The notes beneath the pieces are model-generated. The model was not told the origin of the DNA. It worked only from the letters and a program-made list of their open reading frames with translations, and made no database searches. The translations under genes and the position numbers were made by a program. Shown one piece after another: positions 10,577 through 22,631 of a DNA stretch of 64,000 nt. Numbering within the stretch: the first letter of the stretch is position 1; every line of letters starts with the position of its first letter. The stretch is taken from contig CM027381.1 of NCBI GenBank assembly GCA_015680905.1, forward strand, positions 57,354,501 through 57,418,500, written 5' to 3'. The DNA comes from Coptis chinensis (lineage: Eukaryota > Streptophyta > Magnoliopsida > Ranunculales > Ranunculaceae).

Positions 10577-12232
10577 CTACCCAATTTGTCCAAGGGTTCG
10601 AAAGTGGTTATATGGTTCAGGTAACTCACATGAGCTTTCGATAATAGCTTCAATGCATACTACGAAATTGCCCTCCCATATGGTTCTTCTACCAATTTTA
10701 TGTCCCGAATCAACACTTATCACCTTCCTAGATGCAACTTTTCTCAAGGGCCAATGAGCTCTAACATCCACTTCAGCATCAACGCAATTGGTATCCTGGA
10801 AAATAGTGTAAGAAACATTACTAGTCGAGTCTAGTTATTTCATTAAGAATATAAAAAACATTAAATATATTACATACATTGGAAGCTGCATTATTGGATG
10901 AGAATCTAGAAGAAGAAGATGGTCCATTAGGGGTACTAGGCGTGATTGGTATCATACCGGAGAGAGTCTGCACTATTTGAGTCAGCTGATCTACTTGCCC
11001 TTGAAATTTGTTACTCACTTGATCAAGTTTCTCTTCAAACAAGGATGTTAAGTCAGAAGTCGGCTTCATTTGTTTGTGATTCCTCTTGACATAAGGAGCC
11101 GAGTTCTTTAATTTTGATTTGGAGCAACTCGATCCCATCAACCGCATGCGTCCTCTACCATCCTTGCCAAGAACCTATTTAATTGGAAGAATTTAATTTA
11201 TGCTTATAACTAATATTCTAGACTAATTTACCATTTGAAATAAAAAAAATTAAATTTCAAACCTCCGCCACAGCATCACAAGTCGGGTTTCATTGAGGAT
11301 TGGAGGTGGAATGTGCTCCAATCTTACCCTATTGACTGATAAACATACCAACTCCAAGTATCAACACCATATTTATGTATACAGATCACAAAATCACAAA
11401 AGGTACCATATAAAGACTTACCGCCAAATCCTGTCTTTGCGAAATTTTGTTTTTCCCGTGGCTATGCATGCCTAGGTACAAATCACCACGGAAAACTTCT
11501 ACATCTAGAACACCTCTTTCCTTTGCAATCTCATGGCAAACAAGTTGCACCGGTGTCCTTCTTGAGCAATTGGGTTCTGTTTGCTTCGCACGATTAATTT
11601 TATTTGTCACACTTTTTGCCTACACGTCATTGATAAAAAAAAAAACGAGTATACAAAGAGAGATCACAATTTATCAGACAACATATTATCAAATTAAATA
11701 GGTAATGTAAAATGATTGGTTATAGTTTATAAACCTTAAAGTCATCTGAATTACAGAGCTCTACAAAAGCATTCCAATCCTCCAAAGGACTGTCTTCTGG
11801 GGCTTCAATTGTTCTCACTTCTTCCGGATCCTTACCATCAAGGTATGTTTTCTTTATGTCATACTTGTGGCTCCTCCAAGCAGCCATGATCTTGTCCTGA
11901 ACATAACCACCACCAACCCCCTCATCATCATCATCACCCTCAAATTGAAACATATTATTCAAACTATCAATTATGATTTTATAAGGGAAGATATCGTTCT
12001 TAGCACAACTAATAATCATATATGGAAAATACTTATAATAAATTGGGATATCGTGCTTAACAAGCGTAGCAATTTCACTAGATAAGTGATGTACACCCTG
12101 TTTAGGGGAGCAAGGCTGCAAGGTGTCTTCAGTTAGTTGAAGGAAAATTTTCTCAGCCGGTTTCAACCTTTTCAAAAGCAGAATAGCTGGGCCTCTAGTA
12201 TTACCCGACCTTTTCCGTGAAGTTGCAGACAT
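10577..12232 (-). CDS. CACTA-1 second gene, En/Spm tnpA-like (Transposase_24 type)
   Basis: This is the accessory, DNA-binding type gene that accompanies Tnp2 in plant CACTA elements. I infer five exons: 12232-11735 (MSATSRKRSGNTRGPAILLL at the start, then a middle segment KIMAAWRSHKYDIKKTYLDG and EDSPLEDWNAFVELC, typical of the family); 11618-11422 (NKINRAKQTEPNCSRRTPVQ, family pattern NRAKQ); an uncertain small exon ending at 11263; 11174-10878 (VLGKDGRGRMRLMGSS, then a coiled-coil LFEEKLDQVSNKFQGQVDQL); and 10795-10577 (C-terminus ending HFRTLGQIG and stop). Donors GTAAGT, GTTTGA and GTATGT are visible; the first donor (GTTTAT) is weak. I see no internal stop in the four firm exons, so the product could be near full length. 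It lies just downstream of Tnp2 in the same orientation, as usual. Confidence 0.7.
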
Positions 12233-12773
12233 ACCTGATCATAAAATAGGTGAAAGTCAGAGAAGTAAAATGTTATGTATCCTAATGTCAACAAAATTTC
12301 AGTAAGCATTTCATTCTTGAGGATGGCAGGATGCTAATATGCTAATAACATGTCTCAAGAGTTTATGACCAAAGAAGAAAATAAGCATATGAGCACAACT
12401 TTGATCGTAATAAAGTTTAAGGTAATATTCTTGTAAATAACACATTACCTGCCCCTGGGGAGTCCTGAAGTCGAACTGAACCATGTGAAGTGCTACTAAC
12501 CATTGTAAATTACCTGATCTTAAAAAAAATGCATTATAAAACAAATAATCAAACATTGGACGTGCACAAGACAATGCCACAATAGCTAATAATATGAATC
12601 AAACATGGGCACGACAAGACAATGTTAAGTTTAAAATTGAATAGATATCCTTACAGAGTTAAAATAGGGATGTAATATGTCAAACAAAAAAAACTGCATA
12701 TGTAAAGGAAAGGGTTAAAAAAAAACGGACACATATTTTAAGTTCCAATATATAGATAGATTCACTTTTTTCT
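12233..12773 (-). other. Spacer between the two CACTA-1 genes
   Basis: AT-rich spacer. No gene is supported; an 89-residue open frame here has no family resemblance. Confidence 0.5.
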
Positions 12774-15157
12774 TCACCTAGGAACTTCAACAGCCTCAAC
12801 CATGTCTTCTTGGTCATTAAATATCACTTCGTCTTCCATTCTAATTGGTTCTTGATTCACTAGGCCCGCGAATGATTCATCCATAACTACATCTTCTGAC
12901 ACCAATCTTGTTGCATCTAGATCAGAGTATACCCTTCTTGGAACCTCAATCATCGCATGCCAATCAGGATTCACTGGGTCGTGAGAGTAAAATACTTGTG
13001 ATATGTGCTCAGCAAGAATAAATGGCTAGTCACTCCTTTGGGATGACTCATATATATTGGACAAATTGACCAACAACAACTTTGATTCATTATCGACCTT
13101 GACACCATGTTGGAGCTTAACCCAGTCACACTTGAATATAACTGGTTCATAGTCAATACTCCGATACTCCAATTGAGTGATTTTTCTAACAGCAGACCCA
13201 TGTATTGAATTCTTATCCGCGAAAGGTAGTTATGGACTTGGTAGAAACTCCACTGCTCTGATTTCATTTAGTCATCTTGTAATCCTTGGTGACAAATAAA
13301 AACCCATTCACTGTGTACTTATTGTAAGTTCTGGCTTCTCGTGTTGGTCCCCTTGCTATTTGTATGAGCTCATCATCTTTCGGGTTTTGAGCATCAAGTT
13401 GTCTCCTTAACCATGGCATGAACTCATCTTTTTCAGGTACTCTGTACTGCCTTGTCCTTCTCCCCATGGTCCTCCTACATGTTTCAAGGAAACTATCATA
13501 CTTCCTAAAGTGAGCAAATTTCTTATGTAAAACACATACAATACAAAAATAAAATATGGAATTGAAAAGCACATCCACAATGTAATAACACGAAAAATAT
13601 GTACTTTTTCCACATATCATACTTAGGGTTGCTTTTGAATATCCATTGTCATGCTTGTTCCCACTCAATACCTTCTAGAAGATAATGTTTTTGAGGACCA
13701 ACTTTGTCCTCCTCACTAACATTAAGAATCAAACCCGGAGGTATTGTTACCGTAGAACCCACGGTGCATTCATCTAGTTTTTGAAGGATGGCACCCCCTC
13801 CTTCATATCCTCCATAGTATGTCATTGTTTCCTCCTTCAAGTATCTCTCTGCAATGGAACCTGCTGGACGTGCTTTGTTCGTGAAGGAGTCCTTGTAGGT
13901 TTTCATTAACCTTCAAGTGCTAAAATGAATTAGGAAGATTCTGTAAAAGAAATTCAAATTATTTATAAAAAATAAAAATGATTGTACCTAGCTTCCGAAA
14001 ACATACATCCATCGGTAGAACACGGGTCCCAGAACACGAGCCTCATATGCTAAATGAATAGGCAGATGCAACATTATGAAAAACAACGAAGGGGGGCACA
14101 TCTTCTCAAGCTCACATAGGGTTCGGAACATACCCATCTCAAGTATAGCCAGCGACTCAACATCGATTCTCCTTGAGCATAGGGCACGGAAAAAGGTACA
14201 GAAACTTAGTAGAACATTTCGAGAGTCTTTCCTATCTTTATATGCATGTTAGATTAATACCGTGAACAAATGTTGCAATAAAATGTGAGAATCATGAGAC
14301 TTCATCCCTTTCAGCTACATAGTTGATCCCTCATTGGTGATAATCCTCCAATTACTGCTAAAGCCAACTGGTACATGCATATTCCTTAAAGTAGTAAAAA
14401 ACAACTTCTTCTCCTCAGGTAACAAACACAAAGCCCCACGTTTCTTCTTATGAGCATTTTCAGTTAACCAATACTTCTTTTTAATCCCCAAGAGCTCCAA
14501 GTCTTTGCGTGCATTAATGTCACCTTTGGTTTTTATTCTGTCCAACATCATAGAAAGAAGTATTTCACATACATTCTTCTCAATGTGCATTACATCAAGG
14601 TTATGAAATATGGGAAGCTCTTCCACATAGTCTAGCTCCTTCAAAAATATTGACTGCTTGTAGAAACAAGGGTCACTAGTATCATTTTCCTCCTCAGAAC
14701 CATCACCCTTCCCTTTCCCTTTCTTACGTTTTCCCATTTCACTTTAAAATGCTCGGTCAGCTCTTTAACCTGCTCACCAGACAATCTGTTTGGTGGTGCC
14801 TGACGTTCTTCTTTCTTGTTGAAAGTCGATTCTCTCACATCAAATCTGCTTGGATCCGATTTCCCTAGAAATTGCCTTGTGTCAAGATAAACATTTTTCC
14901 TCCCATGAACGAGTCTCAAAGTGGAAGTATTAAGACCACAAGGAGGGCAAGCAAATCTCCCCTTAGTCCTACAACCAGAGATGTTTCCATATGCAGGGAG
15001 GTCATGAATTGTCTACAATAATACCGCAGACATGTTGAACACATCTCCTTTATTAGCATCTTTAACTAACACTCCGGTATCCCATAAAGACCGAAATTCA
15101 ACAACCAATAGTTGCAAGTAAACATCAATATATTTTCCAGGTTGTTTTGGTCCCTCA
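12774..15157 (-). pseudogene. CACTA-1 Tnp2 transposase, 3' half (C-terminal Tnp2, DUF4218, DUF4216)
   Basis: The reading resumes at the CACTA-2 junction with YIDVYLQLLVVEFRSLW, typical of Tnp2. It continues through LVHGRKNVYLDTRQFLGKSD and RLSGEQVKELTEHF, then after a frameshift near 14735 through IFHNLDVMHIEKNVCEILLS. DUF4218 follows, with two in-frame stops near 14314 and 14260, including LPIHLAYEARVLGPVFYRWM (about 14070-14000) and GSIAERYLKEETMTYYGGYE (13906-13649). A PWLRRQLDAQNPKDDELIQI exon and DUF4216 (VIFKCDWVKLQHGVKVDNES, PFILAEHISQVFYSHD) end at the stop at 12774, with stops near 13264 and 13030. The N-terminal half lies at 27555-28692 on the other side of CACTA-2. Confidence 0.85.
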
Positions 15158-15160
15158 ATA

Positions 15161-15480
15161 CACTACACCAATTTTTCTGATCTGGAACGGATGTAATCTA
15201 TTCCTGAACAGATGCTATGTGTTCCTATTTACTGCGTTCCTAAAATGATTGAACACATTTGGTGCGTTCCTGTTTAAAGTCTTGGAACGGACTGCACTTG
15301 TTACAAAGCTCTCCTGGGACATACCACAACTGTTTCAAATTTAAAGGGTGGAACACTCTTTAAGCGTTCCAAATGAAAATTTTGGAACACTTTTTATGCA
15401 TTCCAGATGGAGCATTCAAACTAAAAAAAAAATGTTGCTGAGTGCCGAGGTGGGTTTTAGAAACGTTCCAAATTGCACTC
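15161..15480 (-). repeat. Left TIR and subterminal repeats of CACTA-2
   Basis: After the TIR, short units around GGAAC/GTTCC recur in both orientations (for example CTGGAACGGA, TGCGTTCCT, TTGGAACGG, AAGCGTTCCA, TTGGAACAC, GCATTCCAG). Such subterminal repeats are the usual binding sites of the tnpA-type protein in En/Spm elements. The matching right end is at about 27430-27551 (AGTGTTCTAG, AAGAACACTT, TTCGTTCCAA). Confidence 0.75.
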
Positions 15481-15599
15481 AATGCCAAACTATGATACCT
15501 GTGTTACTCAGACAAATGTTACAAAAAAACCCAACATTAACACAAAGCATAACCTTACCAAAAGAGATAAATTGAAAGAAAACACATAAATCCTAACTA

Positions 15600-16780
15600 T
15601 ATTGAGTTATTTATCCAAAGTAATTACAAACAAAACACATGCTACAAAAGCATATTCCTTAAACAGCTTCTTCAACAACTTTTGTGTGCTGCTTTATAAC
15701 AGTTTCCTTAATAGCATCTATCTCGAAATGAAGCGGGCGATAGTTTTTCATTCAAAATATCAACTTCTTCATTCAATGTCTTTACATGATCATTAAGTGT
15801 CTTGATTTCATCCTCCAATCTAGTCGATGTGCATGTCTCCACGAAACTTTAACATAACCGGGCTTCTTGGGTTTTCGACCATTGAAATGAAGCAGATGCA
15901 GAGGAAAAAACGTTAATTGATTATAACACGAGGTCGAGATATGAGTTTGATAATAAGAAAGAACTCAAATATGTAACGAATTTTTTTGAACTTTTATATA
16001 ACATTTTTAGCGTAAGAAAATCTGATGTCTGTTTGATTCATTTACATTGGATGTAAACTCCGATTACTTTCCGAATTTCAAAAACGCCAAAAAGAGGAAG
16101 AGTGGTACTTTTGGACTACATTCCAATGTGAGAAATATTTTGGATCTCATTTATTTCATCAAGATAAACTACCGGCATTTTAAACTACCATATTAGTTTA
16201 AATTAGATTGACGAACTGATCCCCTTGAGATCCAACTGAAGCCAAAGAAGTCCTAGTTGAATCTGCTGGCCGACGCCGCTTTCTCACCGTTTTATCGAAG
16301 ATTTTTTCTTCCACCATCGCCACCCATTTGTATGTATGTACCTAAATACATGAGTTGGAAATAAATACCAGAGCTTCGTGAAAACTTAATAATTCAGCTA
16401 TCAGACAAATGCGACATGTAGTTTAAATAGGAGCCCCATTGAGAATCATTAGAAACTTGTTGAACAAGAACATGACACTAGGCTTGTAGCCTCAATTCTG
16501 ACCTTGTAACTTTACGAGGCTACAAGGTAGAGCATCGAGCCTAATTGAAACTAATAAACTTAAGCAGTAGTTAGAACCTCTATGCTGAAACGCTTAGAGT
16601 TTATACAAAAGTATTTAGCATTTTAGTCTGAAATCGTACTCTGATAGTACTTACCGTGTGGACTTTAAAAACAGATTCAACAGTCATGGATGATTGACAA
16701 TTATCAAGTACAACGTATTTCTCTACTCCATTGATTGGGACTATTACATTTTAAAACACGAATAAACATGGAACCAAATT
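15600..16780 (-). pseudogene. tnpA-like remnants of CACTA-2
   Basis: Minus-strand coding-like patches separated by introns or decay. About 16750-16655 reads VIVPINGVEKYVVLDNCQSS and ends at a GTAAGTAC donor. About 16330-16190 reads VEEKIFDKTVRKRRRPADST, with a basic cluster. About 15840-15740 reads LEDEIKTLNDHVKTLNEEVD, a coiled coil. Position at the far end of the element, after Tnp2, and the coiled coil fit the second gene of CACTA elements. No single patch is diagnostic, and part could be captured host sequence. Confidence 0.4.
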
Positions 16781-16960
16781 ATCCATTGATTATAATATAA
16801 TGCTATTGAGCAAAAGGGAAAAAGAAGCACACTACACCAATTTGGCCAATTAACAACACCCGTGGAAGGATAAAAACGATGGTTAATGTCACTTGTTAAA
16901 GTACGAATGCTTATGGCGTTGTATAAGGACTCAATGGCCGTTGTTTTGTGTGGGCCTCTT

Positions 16961-18362
16961 CCCGCTTGTACTTTGGTGAAAAATTCAAGAAAGCACGCCT
17001 GACTCCCTTGGGTAATTTAGTAAAAACAGCCTTCTAAAAATTTGAAGGGTTTGTTGTCTCTTTCCACCGCCTCAAGTTAGTTCTACTCTTTATAGGTCTT
17101 CTTCCTTAAATTTCCACATCGGAGATTTCATTTACGAGCAACTCTCATCTCTCTAATCGTAAAGTAATTGATGTTGATTTGGGTTCTTTGCTTTATCTCA
17201 ATTATCCAGGTATTCTTTTATCATGAATTCATTTTATTTATTTATTTTGATGTTTGTGCTATTTTCTTCCTTTGAATTTATGTTCAAGATGAGGATTCAG
17301 GAGACAAGTTGCTTGTTTGTTTGTAATTGATGGGAAGAACTCAATCCACTCTTATTAATTCTTGTTGTTGTTATAATTTCATATTATACATAGTTTTTTA
17401 CAATGAATTTCATAAATTTGGTGTACACCATACCTTGGCAAGTTTCCCTAAAACAATTTGACTTTTTTCTATGTATATTTGTGTATTGTTTGTGTTTTAT
17501 GAAATTAGATGATAAGTGAATAAGCTACTTTATGGATATCGATTTGAAATTGGTTATAAGAAAGAGAATACTTGGTACATCCAAAGGTAAGGTTATTATT
17601 AGCTATATATTTTTCGACCAGGTACTCTTCTCTCACTTCAAATCATTGTACTTTTCATAGATATTTATTAATTTTGATTTATTTTCTATTATTGCTACTA
17701 GTTCTGGTGAATTTCAATTCTGGTTGTTTTAGAAAATCCTTCATGTATGTCTCTCTTAAGCTCCATCATCCAATTATCAGTTAAAATTTTATTTTAGATC
17801 TCGTGCTATGGATAATTTTATATGTACAATTAATAACATTTTTTCAAGGAAGTTATTGGGGTTGTGTTTCTTTGTGATAAATTGTTAGGTTTTTTCTGCG
17901 AGAATTGAAATTGTGAAACTTAGTGGGCGCTTGTTTGTGATGACTTGTTCAAATGAGGGTGTATGATATATATTTACTCTCTAATTTTGGAATGGTGCGT
18001 TTAAGCTTAAATTTATTTGAAATTTGATCGAAAATGGTTTTGTGAATCATATCAATTTAGTTAATAGCCACCAAAAATCGTTAAGGATGACGATAGTGTT
18101 TAGATGTAAAGGCAGAAGCTAACAAAGTAACAAGCTTTCACAAGTTGCTATAACAAATTTTATTTCTAAGTCACGAACTGTAGCAAACAATGAGTGTCTT
18201 AATTAGGATTAAATTTGTGGAAAGATGGTGTTTGGTTTTATATATATTTGGTGTTATCAATGGTGCTTGGTTTTACATATTTGTTGTTGTAAAATAAGTG
18301 TTTCCCCATTCTACTTGTGTTATCTAATTCACTCTACTAGCTAGCCAATCTCACATATACAA
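16961..18362 (+). other. Left part of CACTA-3, probable transcription leader
   Basis: No coding sequence is recognised. A TATA-like phrase CTCTTTATAGGTC at about 17090, followed by pyrimidine-rich sequence and GT-AG-like boundaries, suggests the 5' leader and introns of the element's gene. This is inference only. Confidence 0.3.
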
Positions 18363-18630
18363 GCGATTAGAACCAATTGGTTCTTGGAGCCATAAGTTTA
18401 CTTATATATCATTCTTGGGACGAAAGATTGCATCACCTTTTACTAGGGGTTTGTTGCTTGGTAATGTGAGTCCCCTGTTAGAAGTAGAGGTGTGCAGCGA
18501 TTAGAGCCAATTGGTTCTCAAAACAATAAGTTTACTTATATATCATTCTTGGGATGAAAGATTGCATCACCTTTTACTAGGGGTTTGTTGCTTGGTAATG
18601 TGAGTCGCCTGTTAGAAGTAGAGGTGTGCA
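18363..18630 (+). repeat. 134-bp tandem duplication inside CACTA-3
   Basis: Two direct copies, 18363-18496 and 18497-18630, each run from GCGATTAGA to TAGAGGTGTGCA. They differ at only a few positions (for example GGAGCC versus AAAACA, and CCCCTG versus CGCCTG), so the duplication is recent relative to the surrounding decay. Confidence 0.85.
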
Positions 18631-20005
18631 GCACCAAAAGGACCATAGTTAGTTTTCGTGATATCGGTACAAGCTATTATATGATGTAGTTAGTAACATA
18701 TATGTGTCATGTGAGATATATGCTTCATGCCGAGCCCTATACGATTTTTATCTTAGACAAAAATTGCATATGCAACTGTTTTTTTTTATTACTTTAGTAG
18801 TCATGGATGGGATACACGTACACTTTAGTAGTAATGAAACTCATCATTTTTAAGGTCCACATTTCGTTATAACTGCAGGAATGATAGCCCTTGCTTCTGA
18901 CTTGGTTGAGCTGATGATAAAACACAAAAAAGTAAGGTCTGAAAGTCTGTTTTCCAACCCAATTTACCTCGTCACATTTCGAGGTTTTTGGATATGGTTA
19001 TGGTGTTTGGAAGTTAGGCTGTCAGAAATCAGTTTTTGCACAATGTGTTCGAGCCCAGTTTTCACATATTTAGAAAAAGATTGAATTTTATTGTAAAATA
19101 TAAGAAAGTAAGTTATAGGTGTTAGCTTTCCAACGCAAAAATCCTCGTTGCTTTTGGATGCCTATGGAAAGAGTTGTGTCATTCGGAAGATAGCACATCA
19201 GAATTCTAGTTTAATAAAAATTAAGATTTTTACCAAGTTTGTGCTATAATTACTCCTAGTTAGGCTGAGATTGGGACTTCGGGTTGTACATGAAAAAGAA
19301 AGTGTACATATCATAGTTTTCAAATAATCAAGGAGTGTACCATTTGGATGAATGCAGTAAAATCTTTAGCAATGACAAGTTGGTTAGAAAACCTACCATG
19401 TTCTCTTTTATGTGCATGAACCTAGTTTGGGAAATATTCCTAGTAAGGAACAAATAGTTTCATAAACTTTTCTTGGGTGGTTTGTATAGTGTTTGTAGTT
19501 TATTTTTAGATGGTGGTTTTGTTTGGAACTGATATGAATCTTAAGATAGTTTTTGGAGACCTGAAAGTATAGTAAAATACATTTTTGAGCAATTTTGACG
19601 TATAGGTTCATTGTGCATCATTAGGGCTGAAATTTTATATTTATTTTTGTGGGAATATTTGGAAGTTGTTGGAAATGTTTTTACAGTGCTAGTGCCGAAT
19701 ATGCCTTGGGGATTATATGAGGTTCCAAATATGAATGTTTATATAAAGTAAGAGCTACAAAAGGCTTGATTCTAACATCTGATCGAACGCTAATGTTGGA
19801 GGAGCAGCAATCTAGCGAGTCTGAGCATGATATTAGGCATACATGTCGCATCCAACATCTAGTCGAATGCTAATGTCAGAGGAGCAATCTAGGCGCCTGA
19901 ACCTGAGCCTAAGGGTAAGGTTTTAATATTTGGAAGTATTATCACTCTAGCTTATTTTATTTCTTATGTATGTGTATAGTTACCAATATACTATTTATTT
20001 CTTAT
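18631..20005 (+). other. CACTA-3 interior with an imperfect short repeat
   Basis: No gene is recognised up to about 19760. At about 19780-19910, two imperfect copies about 75 bp apart (AACATCTGATCGAACGCTAA and AACATCTAGTCGAATGCTAA, both followed by a GAGGAGCAATCTAG-type unit) look like repeated coding sequence (SSEESE-like acidic residues). Together with the next exon they may form the N-terminus of the tnpA-like gene. Confidence 0.35.
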
Positions 20006-20017
20006 ACATGTATATAG

Positions 20018-20173
20018 TTATCCTCTTGTGAAAATAGAAGTTCAATTCGATAGTGATGGGAAGGTGATTAGACCAAATGCAGCGAAATATGTTTCACGAC
20101 TAGGAAAGCTTACAAGGCAACATTATCCTACACGACGGGTAGGCGAGGATCAACCAAGACAGTATAATAAATG
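20018..20173 (+). pseudogene. tnpA-like exon of CACTA-3
   Basis: The exon follows a TATATAG acceptor at about 20011-20017 and ends at a GTAAGT donor at 20174. The reading includes VKIEVQFDSDGKVIRPNAAK and YVSRLGKLTRQHYPTRRVGE. The pattern of an IEV start, a G(K/Q)-I/V-x-PNA motif, then an S-x-LG-x-L-x-R segment, is typical of En/Spm Transposase_24/ptta-type proteins. Downstream exons are not recognised. This is the only transposon gene piece seen in CACTA-3 and shows that its coding strand is plus, opposite to CACTA-1 and CACTA-2. Confidence 0.55.
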
Positions 20174-21540
20174 GTAAGTTATAATTGAATTCTACTATGA
20201 ATCCATAAATGTTATTGCATTAGCTCTGTAGATTATTAAGTAGGCTTTTGTGTTGTTCTTGCCTTTTATGGCAAGTAAAAATTTAAATGTGTTGAGTTCA
20301 GGAACTTGTTTACATGAAGAACTCTGGTTTATATTAGCTTTTGCTTAGATAACATGACTCTTCTAAGATTTACTTTTGTGTGGTTTGTGGTGCGTACATG
20401 AAGAACTGGTTTACATGAAGAAGTGGTCTTACTTGCTAGTTAGTTTAGATATGCTAGCTTTAGAACTCTTGTTACATGGCCGCAACAGTGGAACCTTACA
20501 CTTGCTTATAATGCATACATAATTTCATTTTCTAGTGTTTTAAAAGGTACCCATTTCTAGAAATTCTTGTAGAATATGGTACTCTGCCTATTCTTATGTG
20601 AGATTTCTAGCTTCAAAATATTTCTTTCGCTATGTTAAGCTATCTTTTGAGATACCGTTGTTGTTTATGATCTCTATTAGTGGTTCAAGCTTCAGTTAGT
20701 AATTATTTGGTGTTCCATATACTGTTATTGATGCTTGTTTGAATGAAATTCATGGTTAAGTGAGTAGAGAGGATGTTGATATATTTGTTTTATTTAAAAA
20801 CAAAAGAACAAAAGGTAATATGCTTCTTTTATATGTTTAAGTTTGGTGAGCTCTTAACTATTATCATTGTTTACTCCTTTGTGTCATTTATGCTATGAGT
20901 TGTTAACTTTCTTGTCTGTGAGTCTTTTTCATATATTAGTGTAAGATTGATCTTAGGGGTTTAAGAAAGTAGAGGTAAGTAGCTGGTGAGGGGTAGATTA
21001 TATGTCTAGTACATAATTTTTTCCTTTTTCTTTCAGTGTTTGGGTTGTTCTAAATGACTTGGTTTTTTTGCTTTAATTCCCTCTTGCTTATATATAAATA
21101 AAGCTGCCAAATTTACATATTCCTTGTTGAGTCTGCAAGACTATAAATATGTAATATTGCTATATATTTGTTATACAACTGTTGATTTTACATATGAATA
21201 ACAGCTCATTTATTGGCTAGGTGACCAATGGTATCACATTTTGTAGTTGGCATGTTTTGCCATTGGAAGAATGTTTGGCGATCGAGAGGAGGATGTACAT
21301 TAAGATTTGGTTGTTTAACGTATCAAAGGCCTTGTTAGATGGGATTTGTTTTGTTGAAGTTTCAAGTATTCAATGGAAATATTTTGATTTGATTCAAGTT
21401 CTTGTCTCATATTTTGTTAACGTTCTTTAGTTACAACTTTACTATCAGTTATATGAATACATGCTTTTCTATCAGGTACAGCAGAAAAAAAAAATGATAC
21501 TAAATAAATAAATCAGTGAGAACCATTGCAAAATCTCTCC
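20174..21540 (+). other. Right interior of CACTA-3
   Basis: AT-rich, unrecognised. The open frame at 21221-21430 has no family resemblance. Confidence 0.35.
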
Positions 21541-21927
21541 CATAAACGACAGCTAAAGTCTGTGGTTCTATTCTAAATATACGTGAGACTAATTTTAAAA
21601 GAAACATGAGCTGACGGCCGTCGTTAATTTACAAGTGTTAAAAGCCGTCGTATATTTTTAAACACTACAAGTGTCCCGGGCCGTCGTTTGCAAAAACTAC
21701 AGCGGTTTTTATTCCGGCCTTAACGACAGAATATAGCACATGTCTTCCTTGTAAACGACAGCTATGGGCCATTGTTTTTTGACTATTTTTTTATAGTGGT
21801 AGTAGTTAAAATGTTTCCAATACATCTGTTTGAAAAGCTTGTATAACTGTATAAGTTCCATATGATAAACATTACATAATTGACAGTTTCATTATTAGAG
21901 GGCCTCGACAAATATTCAAAAGTCTAC

Positions 21928-22631
21928 CTTATCACCCTCCAAATGAAGTTGCCGAAAATTCTTCTGATAACAAAACTCATAAGACCACCAACCCTCTTGC
22001 TGCATAAGAACAGTTAATAAATCAGGTTAAACATTTGAAAAACAGAACAAAACCAGATTGGACACTCATTATACTTCCCATAAATATGTGAAGTGTTAAA
22101 CTAGAAAATTTTATTTCACGTCTTGAGCGACCTGATTTTAGCAATTTCAAATTGTAAATTCGATGAGTGTTTCATGGGAGAAAAGAACACATATAATGAT
22201 AATCTTTTAATATTGTCCTCACCCTATAAAAACATTTGTCCTTGAAGACCTCAAGTAATTCATCTGGTGTCTTCAACATAACCTTTCTTTGGGTTTCCAC
22301 AATCAAGCTGCTAGTGTTCTGCTGAGTGACGAATTTGCTAGTTTTTGTTTTGTCCTCTTTGGGCAAGAAACATGAAAATTTCTGCCCATTCTTGTCAGAC
22401 ATCACCATGGACCCCTGATCATCATCCTGTAAGATAAAGCCTTCTATCATAACAGTACAAGGTTCTAATCTAAAAAGGTAAGAAGGGCCCAAAGCATGTT
22501 TTCAGAAAAACACAAACAAACTAATAATAATGGAGCTGAAAAGCAGCTTACAGGATGAAATGGAGAGTGTGGCTCATGGAATTCAATCTTGTATTTAGGC
22601 TCATGAGAGCTGCAACCAATTCTTCCTCCTC
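21928..22631 (-). pseudogene. OS9-like: Captured OS-9-like (ER lectin, EBS6-type) gene fragment in CACTA-2
   Basis: Three minus-strand exons match the plant OS-9 homologue, an ER lectin that hands misfolded glycoproteins to ER-associated degradation. Exon 22631-22552 reads GRIGCSSHEPKYKIEFHEPH then SPFHP. Exon 22426-22223 reads DDDQGSMVMSDKNGQKFSCF then LPKEDKTKTSKFVTQQN and LKTPDELLEVFKDKCFYR. Exon 21999-21928 reads QEGWWSYEFCYQKNFRQLHL. Boundaries are AG/GT (donors GTAAGC, GTGAGG, GTAGAC), so introns are preserved. It lies between the Tnp2 stop (22941) and CACTA-3, in the same orientation as Tnp2. The signal peptide, the N-terminus and the rest of the lectin domain are missing, so this is a transduplicated fragment and not a working gene. 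Confidence 0.9.

Larger units (their letters stand above)
16830..21798 (+). mobile_element. CACTA-3, non-autonomous En/Spm-type element nested in CACTA-2
   Basis: The left end is CACTACACCAATTTGGCCAA at 16830 and the right end is TTTTTTTATAGTG at 21798. Subterminal units of an ACGACGGC/GGCCGTCGTT type occur three or more times near the right end (21540-21780), with weaker forms near the left (AACGATGG, GGCCGTTG, 16880-16950). Flanking triplets are GCA (left) and GTA (right), so the duplication is imperfect or one base has mutated. The length is 4,969 bp. It contains no Tnp2; only a plus-strand tnpA-like exon is recognisable. Movement would need transposase from elsewhere. Confidence 0.7.
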
